From Acidobacteriaceae bacterium (lineage in GTDB: Bacteria > Acidobacteriota > Terriglobia > Terriglobales > Acidobacteriaceae): a stretch of DNA of 55,845 nucleotides. Positions 1 to 9,056 of the stretch are shown here, piece by piece. The stretch is taken from positions 1 to 55,845 of the forward strand of contig PLXE01000101.1 in NCBI GenBank assembly GCA_003151335.1, in the 5' to 3' direction. Under the pieces are notes generated by a model. The model searched no databases. It had not been told where the DNA came from and worked only from the letters and a program-made list of their open reading frames with translations. Numbering within the stretch: the stretch's first letter is position 1; each line of letters opens with the position of its first letter. The position numbers and the translations under genes are program-made.

Positions 1-516
1 CACCAGTTCCTCTCGCCGCTGGTCAACACCCGCACCGACCAGTATGGCGGCAGTTTTGAGAACCGCACCCGCATCCTGCGCGAGATCATCGAAGCCGTCC
101 GTAAGGTCTGGCCGGAACGTCTCCCCTTGTGGCTCCGCATCTCCGCCTCGGACTGGACCGAGGGCGGCTGGACCATCGAGGATTCCATCGCCCTCGCCCG
201 GCAGGTCAAGCCGCTCGGCGTCGATCTCATCGACTCATCCTCAGGAGGCATCGTTCCCAAGGCAAAAATTCCTCTCGGCCCCGGTTATCAAACTCCCTTT
301 GCCGAGCGCATCCGCCGCGAGGCGGGAATCCTAACGGGAGCCGTGGGCATGATCACAGCTCCCGAACAAGCCCAGCACATCATCGCCACCGGGCAGGCTG
401 ACATAGTTCTGTTGGCTCGTGAACTCCTGCGCGATCCCTACTGGCCACTTCGTGCCGCCCATGTCCTCAAGCAGCAAATTGCATGGCCCAAGCAATACGA
501 ACGCGCCCGCTTCTAA
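1..516 (+). CDS. NADH:flavin oxidoreductase, Old Yellow Enzyme family (3' part)
   Basis: C-terminal ~171 residues of an FMN-dependent ene-reductase of the YqjM/NamA type, open at the window edge, so the N terminus and FMN site are missing. Visible family marks are an early RTDQYGGSFENR segment (the conserved substrate/FMN-side loop), a DLIDSSSGG strand, and a late ARELLRDPYW motif near the C terminus typical of this subgroup. The family reduces activated C=C bonds of small electrophiles with NAD(P)H in the cytoplasm. It ends with TAA at 514-516. No partner gene is evident downstream, where a truncated transporter lies on the other strand. Confidence 0.9.
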   Translation, partial: HQFLSPLVNTRTDQYGGSFENRTRILREIIEAVRKVWPERLPLWLRISASDWTEGGWTIEDSIALARQVKPLGVDLIDSSSGGIVPKAKIPLGPGYQTPFAERIRREAGILTGAVGMITAPEQAQHIIATGQADIVLLARELLRDPYWPLRAAHVLKQQIAWPKQYERARF

Positions 517-640
517 GAAAGAGTGTCGGTCCGCAAGACTGAGAAGATGGTCGCCTCAACGGCCGAATTTTAATGTTCGAGCGGCGTGGCGCGTCAGGCT
601 CGTGTTTTTCCAAGCGGCTTCATTCCCGCTGATATTTCGT

Positions 641-967
641 TTAGAGTGGCAAGGCGATGAACTCCTTGCTAACCCCGCCCATCAGAAATGCTGGAATGAT
701 GGAGAGCAGCATGACCACGCTGAACACGATTCGGCCTCCAAAGCGGTCGGTCAGGATGCCTAGCGGGATGCGACCCAGTGAACCCAGAAGCACAGGTATC
801 GCGATGGCGATGCTCTTCTGTACGGGGGTAAGAGCCATATGCCGGCTGATTGGCATCATGGCCGACATCGATCCAAAGACGGCGAAGCACAAAGCAAAAG
901 CGCCAGTGCCTAGCGCGAGCTGAAGTTTAGCTGAAGACGGCTCAGACATAGACTTCTTCGTAATCAT
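641..967 (-). pseudogene. narK: NarK-type nitrate/nitrite MFS transporter, N-terminal stump
   Basis: Only 108 residues remain of a protein normally over 400. The N-terminal helices carry the MFS loop [12 protein letters not shown] after a first helix rich in small residues ([18 protein letters not shown]), as in NarK/NasA transporters that move nitrate or nitrite across the inner membrane. The frame ends at a stop just after KEFIALPL and no remaining helices are found in the next bases in any frame, so this is a 3' deletion. Its position beside hemerythrin, polyferredoxin and ric genes fits a nitrogen-oxide locus in decay. Unlike its neighbours it lacks the TGACTTnnGTCA palindrome upstream. 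Confidence 0.75.
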
Positions 968-1072
968 CTTACTCCCGGATCAATACCCGATGTCCGTGCA
1001 TTAGTGAACACCTTCTCGACCACTGCTTTTCGAGCGGATCGGTTGCACAGACCCTTAACGGTCGTCGGCCAT

Positions 1073-2323
1073 CTAATTCGAGACGGCAGCGCCTTCATAC
1101 TCAAGCAGTCGCCTTTCCCCTTGAAGAGCCCGGAGGGGAGTCAGGTCCTGGGTAAGCTCGACCGTTCCCAAATACCTTCCGTCCTCCGAGCGAACTGCGA
1201 AGTAGCGGACATGAACGAATTTCTCCTGGAAGTTGATCCAGAACTCCGCCACGCTCTGCCGTCCTGCCTTGAAGTCACTGAGGATCTGATCAACCGTTTC
1301 CACGCTCTTTGGCGGATGGCAATTATGCACTTTGCGTCCGATGATGGCTTTGCTGCGTGCGAAGACACGGTCCGGCCCCTCGGTGAAGAAGGCCACGCGA
1401 TCATCGGCATCTACAAAGGTGAGATCGAGCGGCAGCGTGCCGAAGATTCCAACCAGTTGTTCCAAACTTACGTTGCCGGTGGGCAACATGAGAGCGCCGG
1501 TATGCGGAACATTGATCGACTCGGCGGTTACTGAGACGGCAGGCACGTAGCCCTGCCGGGGTTCCACGATGCACCAGCCATACTTGGGAGAAGCCGACCA
1601 TATCTCGGCCCAATCATCCTCTGACAAGGTCTCGAGCGACATGGGAAGCAGGATGTTTTCTTCTTTGTAAGTCATCTCTTCCACCGCGCTGAGCGCGGCG
1701 TTTGCCGCCTTCAACAAAGCTGCTCGCCACTCTTCGGTCGTCGCTGGGCCAGGATGGAGGCGTTGTCCCAACTGCTTGAGTGAACTGCGAACATCGTCGT
1801 CCTTGGCCCACATTACTTTGGAAGGCCCCGCAATCCCATGCCGCTCCAGACAAGAGAATAGGGTGTGCTCTTTGCGTTGGTAATGCTTGTCAACGTCCAT
1901 GAGGTCATTGAACCCGTGGCGAAGGCGGAGAACAATCGACGCAGGATCGCTTCCTGCCGGCAGGTTCTGCAACTCACCGATCGCTGTATTCATGAGTGCG
2001 ATCACGGCGCGCAAAGCTTCGTTCTCGCGACTGAACGTGTCGATGGGATGACCCGGAGCAATCTCTTTACGGGTCGGTATCTGGATCAGCACGTCACGCG
2101 TTACCTGCGAGTGGAGATCGCACATCGACCGGACTTCCTCCACTGGCATCCCCTCGGCCATCAACTCCTGTTCCATGGCCATGATTTCGGAAGCGTCGGT
2201 CTGCTTCACCAGTTCGCGCATTTGCTTCTGTACCTGTTCGGGTGCTTTGCCGGCATGCAAGTGCTTGATTATGTCTTTCAGTACTCGAATCCGGTTGGCT
2301 TTGTTGTCGATCAGTTCGCTCAT
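1073..2323 (-). CDS. DUF438 - hemerythrin - PAS domain protein
   Basis: A 416-residue protein with three parts. DUF438 occupies about residues 1-67 (MSELIDNKANRIRVLKDIIKHLH). A hemerythrin HHE-like four-helix region spans about 80-235, with the Glu/His pairs KHYQRKEHTLF and EENILLP. A PAS-like domain spans about 290-400 and ends LGTVELTQDLTPLR. Such proteins are predicted non-haem di-iron sensors or scavengers of O2 or NO in the cytoplasm. I chose the ATG at 2323 because AAGGAG lies just upstream; the longer reading frame begins with sequence that does not resemble protein. A TGACTTAAGTCA palindrome sits 51 bases upstream of the start, suggesting control by a Crp/Fnr-family factor. Confidence 0.88.
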   Translation of the reverse strand: MSELIDNKANRIRVLKDIIKHLHAGKAPEQVQKQMRELVKQTDASEIMAMEQELMAEGMPVEEVRSMCDLHSQVTRDVLIQIPTRKEIAPGHPIDTFSRENEALRAVIALMNTAIGELQNLPAGSDPASIVLRLRHGFNDLMDVDKHYQRKEHTLFSCLERHGIAGPSKVMWAKDDDVRSSLKQLGQRLHPGPATTEEWRAALLKAANAALSAVEEMTYKEENILLPMSLETLSEDDWAEIWSASPKYGWCIVEPRQGYVPAVSVTAESINVPHTGALMLPTGNVSLEQLVGIFGTLPLDLTFVDADDRVAFFTEGPDRVFARSKAIIGRKVHNCHPPKSVETVDQILSDFKAGRQSVAEFWINFQEKFVHVRYFAVRSEDGRYLGTVELTQDLTPLRALQGERRLLEYEGAAVSN

Positions 2324-2373
2324 TACACACTCCTTGAAGTTCAAGAGTACGCAGGCGAATGAGGCAAGTAGAT

Positions 2374-2385
2374 GACTTAAGTCAC
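2374..2385. promoter_or_regulatory. Crp/Fnr-type palindrome, copy A
   Basis: Perfect palindrome TGACTTAAGTCA, 51 bases in front of the DUF438-hemerythrin gene. It matches three further copies at 3728, 4693 and 4750. The TGAC-N4-GTCA form resembles sites of Fnr/Dnr-like regulators (TTGAC/T-N4-A/GTCAA). Binding is inferred. Confidence 0.6.
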
Positions 2386-2516
2386 ACCAGGGGCTATTGA
2401 GACTCTTTCGGCAGCCTGCGAACATCGTGCTGTGGGTTTCACGTCTGGACGGCGCGAGTGCTACACGATTTGTCGGCATTGGAACAGTGGCGCCGAAGAC
2501 ATCTGGGGGGCTGGGT

Positions 2517-3677
2517 TTAATGCGCACCGGGCATAGGATGTTGCTGCTCACTCGCGTTTGGCACAAGCTGTAGATAGACCTGCTTAGGCAGATCCGTACT
2601 CCAATGGCGCGTGATCTTGGCATAGCCGACCAGGCCAAAGAAGATGATTGCGATCCCTGCGGCCATGCTCCAGACCGGGATAGCGTCACGCTTCCGCAAA
2701 CCTCCAGGCACGGTCATGGCCAGCGTATCCTTCGCCGGACAAACCGCCACGCATTCCAGACACGCGGTACACTCGGCAGAACGTATCTGGATGAGCTTGT
2801 CGACCGGCAACGCCGAGGGACACGCCTTGGCGCACTTGGCACAGTCGATGCAGGTGTCTAGGTTGCGCGTTATGCGCGATGGACTAAGCAGTGAGGCGAG
2901 TCCCAGGAATGCTCCATAGGGACACAGATAGCGGCACCAGAAGTTCTTGATGAAGACGGACGCAACAACTATTCCGAGGACAACTAATGCTGTCCTGCTA
3001 CCAACGTATCGGAAGAAGTTCAGCATCCGCACGTCGACAATGAGCGCGTAAGGGCTACCGAGGAACTCAGCGATGGCCGCCGCTGACATGCTTGCCACCG
3101 CATACGCGAAGAAGCTCAAGAGGATGTACTTCAGCGAGCGCAGCGCAATGTCGGTCCAACGCACCAATTGAAAATTACGGCGGAAAGTCGAGCGGCCTAG
3201 CTTCCAGAGATATTCGGAGACGGTTCCCACCGGACATAGCCAACTGCAGAACGATTTGCGGAACACGACCGACATCACCAGGAACGACACGAACAGGAAG
3301 AAGCCGGCAGCGTGCATATTTGGCAATTGTCGGGTAAGCAGAAAATACTTCAATTGCATGAGCCCTTCGATGGGCAGCCAGCCCTCGACTCCAGCCGGAC
3401 GAGAGACTTCCAGGGTCTGCCCGCCGCTTTCGGCCCAACGCACCCAGAGATAGAACTGCACGCCGATCCATACGTTCAACGCCACCAGGAAAAGCTGTAC
3501 GCCTAATCGCAAGGACTGCGAATACTCTCGATCGACTCGGCGAAAGAGCTTCTTACGAGCTGGTTTGGAACTTGATCCGGTCGCGGCCAGAAAAGGTGAG
3601 GTGACTCCAGGAGCGTTGAGAATCTCATCCAGAACGGACACCGACGATTCCGAACTGCTTTGCAATGCCACCGGCAC
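2517..3677 (-). CDS. NapH/CcoG-like membrane polyferredoxin
   Basis: A 386-residue integral membrane iron-sulfur protein. Several transmembrane helices (for example LRLGVQLFLVALNVWIGVQFYLW and FFLFVSFLVMSVVF) are interspersed with two CxxxCP motifs (CSWLCPVG and CRYLCPYG). A cytoplasmic ferredoxin module follows, with two 4Fe-4S signatures (CIDCAKCAKACP and CTACLECVAVCP), then one more helix. NapH, NosR and CcoG share this layout and pass electrons from the quinol pool or cytoplasm to periplasmic nitrogen-oxide reductases. The start at 3677 lies 51 bases from a TGACTTAGGTCA palindrome, the same spacing as in the preceding gene. The reductase it would serve is not in this window. Confidence 0.88.
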   Translation of the reverse strand: MPVALQSSSESSVSVLDEILNAPGVTSPFLAATGSSSKPARKKLFRRVDREYSQSLRLGVQLFLVALNVWIGVQFYLWVRWAESGGQTLEVSRPAGVEGWLPIEGLMQLKYFLLTRQLPNMHAAGFFLFVSFLVMSVVFRKSFCSWLCPVGTVSEYLWKLGRSTFRRNFQLVRWTDIALRSLKYILLSFFAYAVASMSAAAIAEFLGSPYALIVDVRMLNFFRYVGSRTALVVLGIVVASVFIKNFWCRYLCPYGAFLGLASLLSPSRITRNLDTCIDCAKCAKACPSALPVDKLIQIRSAECTACLECVAVCPAKDTLAMTVPGGLRKRDAIPVWSMAAGIAIIFFGLVGYAKITRHWSTDLPKQVYLQLVPNASEQQHPMPGAH

Positions 3678-3727
3678 GGTTGCGATCCTCTCACTTGCAG
3701 AGTACGAGAAGAGTAGGTAGGGGCCTA

Positions 3728-3739
3728 TGACTTAGGTCA
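3728..3739. promoter_or_regulatory. Crp/Fnr-type palindrome, copy B
   Basis: TGACTTAGGTCA, 51 bases upstream of the polyferredoxin start. Same half-sites and same distance to the start codon as copy A. Confidence 0.6.
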
Positions 3740-3796
3740 CAGGCGGAGAACTGATATCGGTGAACTGTCGCATCTCGGTTTCCGGAGGCTTTTCGA

Positions 3797-3833
3797 CAAA
3801 AACGAACACTGCTGGGGCGGGTTGACCCAGCAG
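3797..3833 (-). terminator. Rho-independent terminator after ric
   Basis: Read on the minus strand, a perfect 8-bp stem CTGCTGGG/CCCAGCAG with a 9-base loop is followed within a few bases by a run of T. It lies 37 bases beyond the ric stop codon and before the polyferredoxin promoter region. Confidence 0.6.
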
Positions 3834-3869
3834 CGTCGTTCTACAGCAGATTCTTGCTCGTCTGTTGGG

Positions 3870-4608
3870 TTAACGCTTAGCTTCCATCGCGATAGCGCGC
3901 GGGAAGAGAATGTTGTTCTCCAAATGAATGTGCTGATGCAGATCCGCTTCGTAGCCCTCTAATGCCCCATACAGCGTGCGATAGGTGATGCAAGCGTCTT
4001 CGGGAACCTTGTAGTCAGAGGTGACGGAGCGCAGCGAGCGCAGGGCTTCGCCCGCTCCATCGTGTTCTTGCATCATCATGCGTACTGGGTTCGCCACCGT
4101 CCCGAACATCGCCGGGGGAGCGGGCTCTCCCGCGAGTGCGCTCTCTTCCATGAGCGATATGTAGGGAAAGAGCATTTGCTCTTCTTTCATCAGGTGAACC
4201 CTGCGCTCCTCAGCGAGCGCAGAGAAGACTTGCTGCACCTGGAGGAGTTCCGGATGATTCTTACCGTGTACCTCAACCACCTTGGCGGCAAGCGCCAGAA
4301 TGCGAGGACTTTCTTCCCGAACGAAAGTGTGGTGCGTGGTTGTTATATGAACGATCAGGTCCGCGAGTAACTGCTTTTGCCAATCCTGACTGACTTCGGA
4401 CTGAGTCGCTGCCAGGCTCTCTTCCAGCCTCTCTTCCAGCCTTGCAAGAGCCGCATCAACCGATATGTTGGCTTCGGCACATGCATGCCTGGCTTAGAGT
4501 GCGGCTTCCACCGCAGCAGTAGTCGATTCCAAGCTTTTCGAATTCGCGAGTTGCGCTGGGCATCTCGACGGCGATTTCGCCTACGGTTTTTGTCGCTGCT
4601 AGTGTCAT
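3870..4608 (-). pseudogene. ric: Ric/ScdA iron-sulfur cluster repair di-iron protein, frameshifted
   Basis: Two reading frames together give a complete Ric/ScdA/YtfE protein, which repairs Fe-S clusters after nitric oxide damage. The first frame holds the ScdA_N domain with the conserved GIDYCCGG motif. The second resumes with CAEANISVDAALARLEER and runs through the hemerythrin domain (HTFVREESPRI, HLMKEEQMLFPYI, EHDGAGEAL, HIHLENNILFPRA). The break lies at 4479-4487, where a GCAT repeat suggests a 4-base duplication (an extra ATGT). As written, the first frame ends at 4456. The start at 4608 has AAGGA at good spacing. It could be an assembly error, but neighbouring genes are also broken. Confidence 0.8.
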
Positions 4609-4692
4609 TTGCATTTCCTTCCGCGAGTGTTTGGGCATTGCGCCGTTTCCCGCCTATGAACGCAGACTAATGGCTCGGCGGAGGGACACCTA

Positions 4693-4704
4693 TGACTTTT
4701 GTCA
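4693..4704. promoter_or_regulatory. Crp/Fnr-type palindrome, copy C
   Basis: TGACTTTTGTCA upstream of ric, 85 bases from its start. Both outer half-sites are identical to copies A and B. Confidence 0.55.
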
Positions 4705-4749
4705 CGGAGAGCAGAATTTGTGCGGTTCGCGAGAAATAAGAGCGGGCTG

Positions 4750-4761
4750 AGACTTTGGTCA
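4750..4761. promoter_or_regulatory. Crp/Fnr-type palindrome, copy D (one mismatch)
   Basis: AGACTTTGGTCA, one base off the consensus of the other three copies, 36 bases upstream of the radical SAM start on the plus strand. With copy C it forms a divergent regulatory region between ric and the radical SAM gene. Confidence 0.45.
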
Positions 4762-4796
4762 CTGCGCTACTGACGAGCAATTACTGAAATGCCTGT

Positions 4797-5106
4797 ATGA
4801 ACCCCGAAGAGTTTCCGATCGATTTTTCCGAACGGCCCTACATCGTCATCTGGGAAGTGACCCAGGCTTGCGACCTGGCATGCGTCCATTGTCGTGCCAG
4901 CGCACAGTCCAGACGAAATCCTCTGGAGCTCTTTACCGAGGAAGGCAAGCGTCTGATCGACGGGATTGCGCAGATGCAGGCGCCAGTCTTCGTGCTGACT
5001 GGAGGCGACCCGATCAAGCGACCGGACCTATTCGAGTTGATTGAGCATGCCAGATCTGTTGGTGTCCGGGTTTCGCTGACGCCCAGTGCCACACCTCTGT
5101 TAACGC
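4797..5106 (+). pseudogene. Radical SAM protein (NirJ/Ahb-like), truncated by IS110
   Basis: The first ~103 residues of a radical SAM enzyme. The cluster motif C25-x3-C29-x2-C32 sits in TQACDLACVHC, followed by LTGGDP (SAM-binding GGE/GGD motif) and TPSATPLLT, which in this subgroup introduces the next conserved strand. These features are typical of the NirJ/AhbC/AhbD group that remodels haem d1 or haem b side chains, consistent with the neighbouring denitrification-type genes. Homology stops at about 5106, where antisense IS110 transposase sequence begins; the frame then runs out at 5138. The remaining two thirds of the gene are absent from the window. Confidence 0.8.
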
Positions 5107-5544
5107 GCGCTCCAGCAGAAAGCCACGGATCTGATTGATCAGCGCTGTTCTTCGGCCTATCCAGCGCTCGCGAACGCGATGCATGGCTTGCATGTCTAAC
5201 TGCGTATCCGTCTTGATGGCAACGAAGCGCATAGTGGGTCGGGTCACGGCTTCGGCGATCGCTTCGGCGTCGAGGAAGTCATTCTTGTTCGACTTGAGAT
5301 AAGGCTTCACATATTCAGGTGGCATCAGGCGCACCGTGTGTCCCTGCGCGACGAGAACGCGGGCCAGATAGTGAGCGCCAGGGCACGCTTCCATGCCGAT
5401 CACTTTCACGAAAAGATTCGCCGTGTACTTCAAAAGTTGACTGCGAGAGAACCGCTTCTTCACTACAATGTGGCCGTTCTTATCGAACGCAGCAAGATGA
5501 AACACCGACTTCGCAATATCGATTCCTACGGTGCTGATTTCCAT
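5106..5544 (-). pseudogene. IS110-family transposase, N-terminal part
   Basis: About 146 residues of the DEDD (RuvC-like) N-terminal domain of an IS110 transposase: GIDIAKSVFHLAAFD with the first catalytic Asp, the GMEACPGAHYLARVL segment with the Glu, and KNDFLDAEAIAEAV with the Asp pair. Family members are about 340 residues; the C-terminal transposase_20 domain with its serine is missing. Reading beyond ~5106 gives unrelated residues antisense to the radical SAM gene. The start at 5544 is preceded by GGAGGGG. Confidence 0.85.
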
Positions 5545-5605
5545 ATGACCCCTCCGTTGAAAGTGAGTAGCACTTCCACTGTCACACAGCGGCGGACCAT
5601 CCCAT
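5106..5605 (-). mobile_element. IS110-family element, one-ended fragment
   Basis: The 5' end of an IS110-family element with its transposase start. Its left flank (about 5545-5605) adjoins the truncated IS1380 transposase, which suggests IS110 had inserted into IS1380. Its other end is lost at the junction with the radical SAM gene. Confidence 0.7.
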
Positions 5606-6696
5606 TACTGCTCTGCCGTCCCGCGCTTGTTGTAGAAACGCACTACGCTCCGGCTGGGTGTCTCCAAGTTGGTCACGATGAATCCGACTCGGGGGAACAA
5701 CTCCCCGAAGTGAAACTCCACTTTCGCCACCACGCGCCGCGCCGTATTCCAGCTCGCGGCTTGGTAGAGGAAGCCCTTGTACCAGACCACGGGCTTGTGG
5801 CTTGGTCTTCCCACTGGCCGCGTCAGCAACTCCGCGATGTCGCGCTCCAGACTGTCGTTGGCGGGTATGCGAATGGCATACTTCACGCCCCGCTCCTCCA
5901 GCGCCTCGTAAATCTCCGGCTTGGCAAAGGCAGCATCGGCCCGGAACACCACTTCCTTGCCCAGTTCTTGTTGGCGCGCGATCTCCGGCAGTAACAGTTC
6001 TGCCCAGTCTTCCGCACTATGCACGTTGCCCGGCCGCAACTTCGCCGCGAGACAGTCGCCCTCCCCGTTGAACAGCAACAGCGGGTGATAACAGGTGGAC
6101 TCAAAGTGCCCGTTATAGGCGCTGTTCTCCTGCTGCCCGTACACCGGGATCTCTGTGCTGTCCATGTCCAGCACCACGCGCTGCGGCGAATCGATCGCTT
6201 CCGCTCGTGCAATCAGCTCCCGGTTGATCGCGGCCAGCCCAGAGAGATTCTCTTCCTGGGTCAACAGCTCCGTCTCGAACGACTGCAACCGGGACGTCAG
6301 CGCCGCCCCGCGCTCCCAGATTCTTTCCGAACCCATGAGCCGGAAGGTCGGGTCTTGTGCAAGACGTTCGGCATCGTTCACGTCTTCGTATCCAGCCAAT
6401 CGGCTGTACACAGCCTGGCGCAACAGATCGGCCATCGGCAATTGCGTGTTCTTCCCTCGTGAGTCGTTCAAGTATTCTGCGATGAGTTCGCTCAACCCCA
6501 AGCGTTCGTCCAACTCTCGGACCAGCAGCAGGCCACCATCCGACGTTACTCGCGATCCTTGGAAATCCACTTTCAAAGAGGGGTTGAAGGAGAACTGAAA
6601 GGGCTGGTTTTGTTGTTCACCCACTGGGTGCAAGCCTCCGGAGTGTCGTTGCGCCGTCAAAGCCGCATGAATACTGGCGTTGGCGCGATCATACAA
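5605..6696 (-). pseudogene. IS1380-family transposase, C-terminally truncated
   Basis: DDE transposase with an intact N-terminal domain (SDGGLLLVRELDERLGL). The first catalytic Asp lies in LDMDSTEIPVYGQQ and the second in VVFRADAAFAKPEIY. The frame stops right after FYNKRGTAEQ, precisely where family members continue with the helix carrying the catalytic Glu, so the enzyme is inactive. The start is uncertain: residues before GEQQNQPFQF may be untranslated, with a GTG at 6624 as the alternative. Confidence 0.85.
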
Positions 6697-6715
6697 CCAC
6701 TTACACAGAGTTCAA
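5605..6715 (-). mobile_element. IS1380-family element, truncated
   Basis: Most of an IS1380 element. It interrupts a host gene at about 6700-6715 and is itself cut at 5605-5608 where IS110 begins. I could not identify its terminal inverted repeats confidently. A short relic of a related copy lies at 48052-48121. Confidence 0.7.
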
Positions 6716-8105
6716 AAAGGAAATGTGGGTTGATCAACTGCTTGACCCCAACCGCGCCCTTCTTTCCAATTACCAACCTGTCCTCAAGGAACTGCCGCAT
6801 CTTTTTGTGATCCCCCGAATAGCGAACAGCCGAACGGCAGGTTGCTATTTTCGCCTCGATCAGGATCGCTGTTTCTCCGCATACGACGACGGCATCGCAA
6901 AGCTCTCTTGACGAATCATCCAGGAATCGCGGCGACGAATAGAAGACATTCGTTTCACCGGGAGCGTACTTTTCGAAAAGCCATCCAATGTATTCTTCTA
7001 AGACGTGGCCCCAGAAGCTCAGGTAATTGTTCTTTTCGTTCTCGCTTCCCAGACCACTCATCACCCGCCAGAGTGCGCCGCTTTCGATCTTCCCGCCGGC
7101 GAACTCGTAATCCAGACAGAACAGCGAGTCCTCATATTTCAGGTATGGCGTGTCCTTGACCAAATCGAAATCCCCGAATCCGGCAGGCTCTTTCGTCACC
7201 GTATATGTATCGAGCGAAAAGCACACCGTGTCGAACATCCGCTCGATGGCCTCTCCCGGGACCGACGTATACTTGAATGTGCTGACCGAAAGTGCGCTAT
7301 TAACCGCCGCTTCAAGGCTCTTCTGGTCGCGCTGTGTCGTCGCATGCATGAAGAAGCAGAAGATAAATTCGCAGTATTCTCTCAGCGTGAATCCGAACTG
7401 TTTCTCGAATAGACCGGCAACATCCCATCGCAGATGCTCGGGTAGCCTCGGAATAATGGCCATCAGCCATACATAGAACCGCAGGAACACCATCGGCGGC
7501 GCATTCACCGCGTCGATCTCGTAATAGGGCAAAAAGCATACGATCTTGTTCGCCAGTTCATCCATTGGATCGACGACCTTCACATAAGGCCGGTACAAAA
7601 GCTCTCCAGCCCGAAACAGCAACTCGCCAACCACTCCGTCCGGCACGGGAGGGAGATCATTGTCGGGAAGATTCTGAAGCCTCATGACTTCCCGAGCTAA
7701 GAACCGAAGCTGAGCCTGGAAAAAAATCAAACGTTGTTGTTTCGCTCGCTCCATGACGCGAGTCGCTATTGCCGCCGAAAAGAAAACGGGCGCCCATGCC
7801 TCGACAACCTCAGGTGGCGCCGCGACATCTCCATCGAGCCCGAAGTTGAAGAGAACGCTAAGACGGGAGCACATGATAAGAAGGGAGCTTCGCCTGAACT
7901 GTTTCAGCAGCCCATGAAACTCCTCGATTGTGCCGCGTGCCGTGCCCGCGACCTCCGACCATGGCACCCATGTCTGCATCTGTGGCGCATTGTCACCAAT
8001 GCTCATAACCGCATGATATATACGCGCAGTGCGCCAGTACGCGATGTCGTGCTCATCAGCAATTTCCACTGAGGCCACCGATTCCGATTGGATTGTCGGC
8101 AACAC
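6657..8105 (-). pseudogene. Unknown protein with C-terminal PD-(D/E)XK-like motif, 3' end lost to IS1380
   Basis: A protein of about 465 native residues, mostly helical, without a family name I recognise. Near the C terminus, DSSRELCDAVVVCGETAILIEAK gives Asp-x(n)-Glu-x-Lys as in restriction-endonuclease-fold nucleases, so a nuclease role is a reasonable guess. Native sequence ends about KQLINPHFLFEL; the last ~15 residues are read out of the IS1380 end, and how much was lost is unknown. It starts with GTG at 8105 and follows the PRTRC ThiF gene on the same strand after 189 bases. That is compatible with cargo of the same element. Function is otherwise unknown. Confidence 0.6.
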
Positions 8106-8294
8106 GGGAAATTACCCCGAGAAAGCTGGCACAGAGTCTGCACACTGAAGGACGGGCCAAGCAGATTTTCAACTGCCGATTGGATCAAGGCGGATGATCG
8201 GCCGTCAGTGGGTGCCGAAGAGTTTACTCCTTCTATCGCGGTCCTTAGAAATTGCAATCCGCCCAGCTCTGCTGATCTGGTTTCGGCCCTGTCG

Positions 8295-9056
8295 CTACCG
8301 CCGGCAATTCTGCTGAGGTCTACCCACCGCCAACGGCACGAGTTGCCCGGTCACCAAATTGCAGAATCCGCCTTGATACGAAACGGCGCCGTGGCGCAGC
8401 AGTTGGGTCAGCATGCCCAAAGCCTGATAGGCCAGATTCTGGTTTATGAAGGGTTCCTGCCGGGTTAAGGCTTCTGCCGCGCTGCAAGACGGCTGATCGT
8501 CGTCCTTTCGACTCGGCATGGCGATTTCCGGGAAAAGCTCCGTCACCGTCGGCAGGCGACACATCCGGTTTCGTCTGTTCGCGGAATTGTTCGGCTGTCC
8601 AAGAATGAACTGGCCGCTTGCGGCGTCGTTGCCAAGGTCAAGCCAATACAGAACCCGTGAATGCAAAACCCATTTGTCGATGGCGCGACGAGCTTTGCGC
8701 GTATCGACACAGCCAATCACGAGATCGACGTCTGCGTTCTTGGCGATCTGCTGTATTTGTGCCTGCATGCCCTGCCAGGTAAGACCCCAGAAAAGGTTGA
8801 TCCGCTGTGCTAGGACTATGGCTTTTGGGAAGCCGATTTCGGTTCGGCAGAAGGCCTGGCGCACGCAGTTGGTTTCGCTGACTGTATCGGGATCAATCAA
8901 GGTCACATGAAGTCCGCCGGGATGGCCAAATGCCAGCATGGCCTGGTGGAGGTAGGGCAGGCCGGACGCCATGGCGCTGCCGTTCCCGCCGCAGCCGACT
9001 ACCAAAATGCGAATCGGTCGTTCCAGCAGTTGAGGATCGAGAGTGTGCATCATCAT
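8295..9056 (-). CDS. PRTRC system ThiF family protein
   Basis: A 253-residue E1/ThiF/MoeB-like protein. The Rossmann nucleotide loop VVGCGGNGS lies near residue 20, followed by LIDPDTVSETNCVRQAF with the Asp expected to contact ATP, and IGCVDTRKARR as in ThiF-fold proteins. In PRTRC clusters, found on plasmids and ICEs, this is the last gene and its role is unknown; ubiquitin-like adenylation has been suggested from the fold. It starts at 9056 with ATGA overlap of the protein B stop and GGAG upstream, so the two are translationally coupled. The far longer reading frame upstream is antisense noise. Confidence 0.88.
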   Translation of the reverse strand: MMMHTLDPQLLERPIRILVVGCGGNGSAMASGLPYLHQAMLAFGHPGGLHVTLIDPDTVSETNCVRQAFCRTEIGFPKAIVLAQRINLFWGLTWQGMQAQIQQIAKNADVDLVIGCVDTRKARRAIDKWVLHSRVLYWLDLGNDAASGQFILGQPNNSANRRNRMCRLPTVTELFPEIAMPSRKDDDQPSCSAAEALTRQEPFINQNLAYQALGMLTQLLRHGAVSYQGGFCNLVTGQLVPLAVGRPQQNCRR

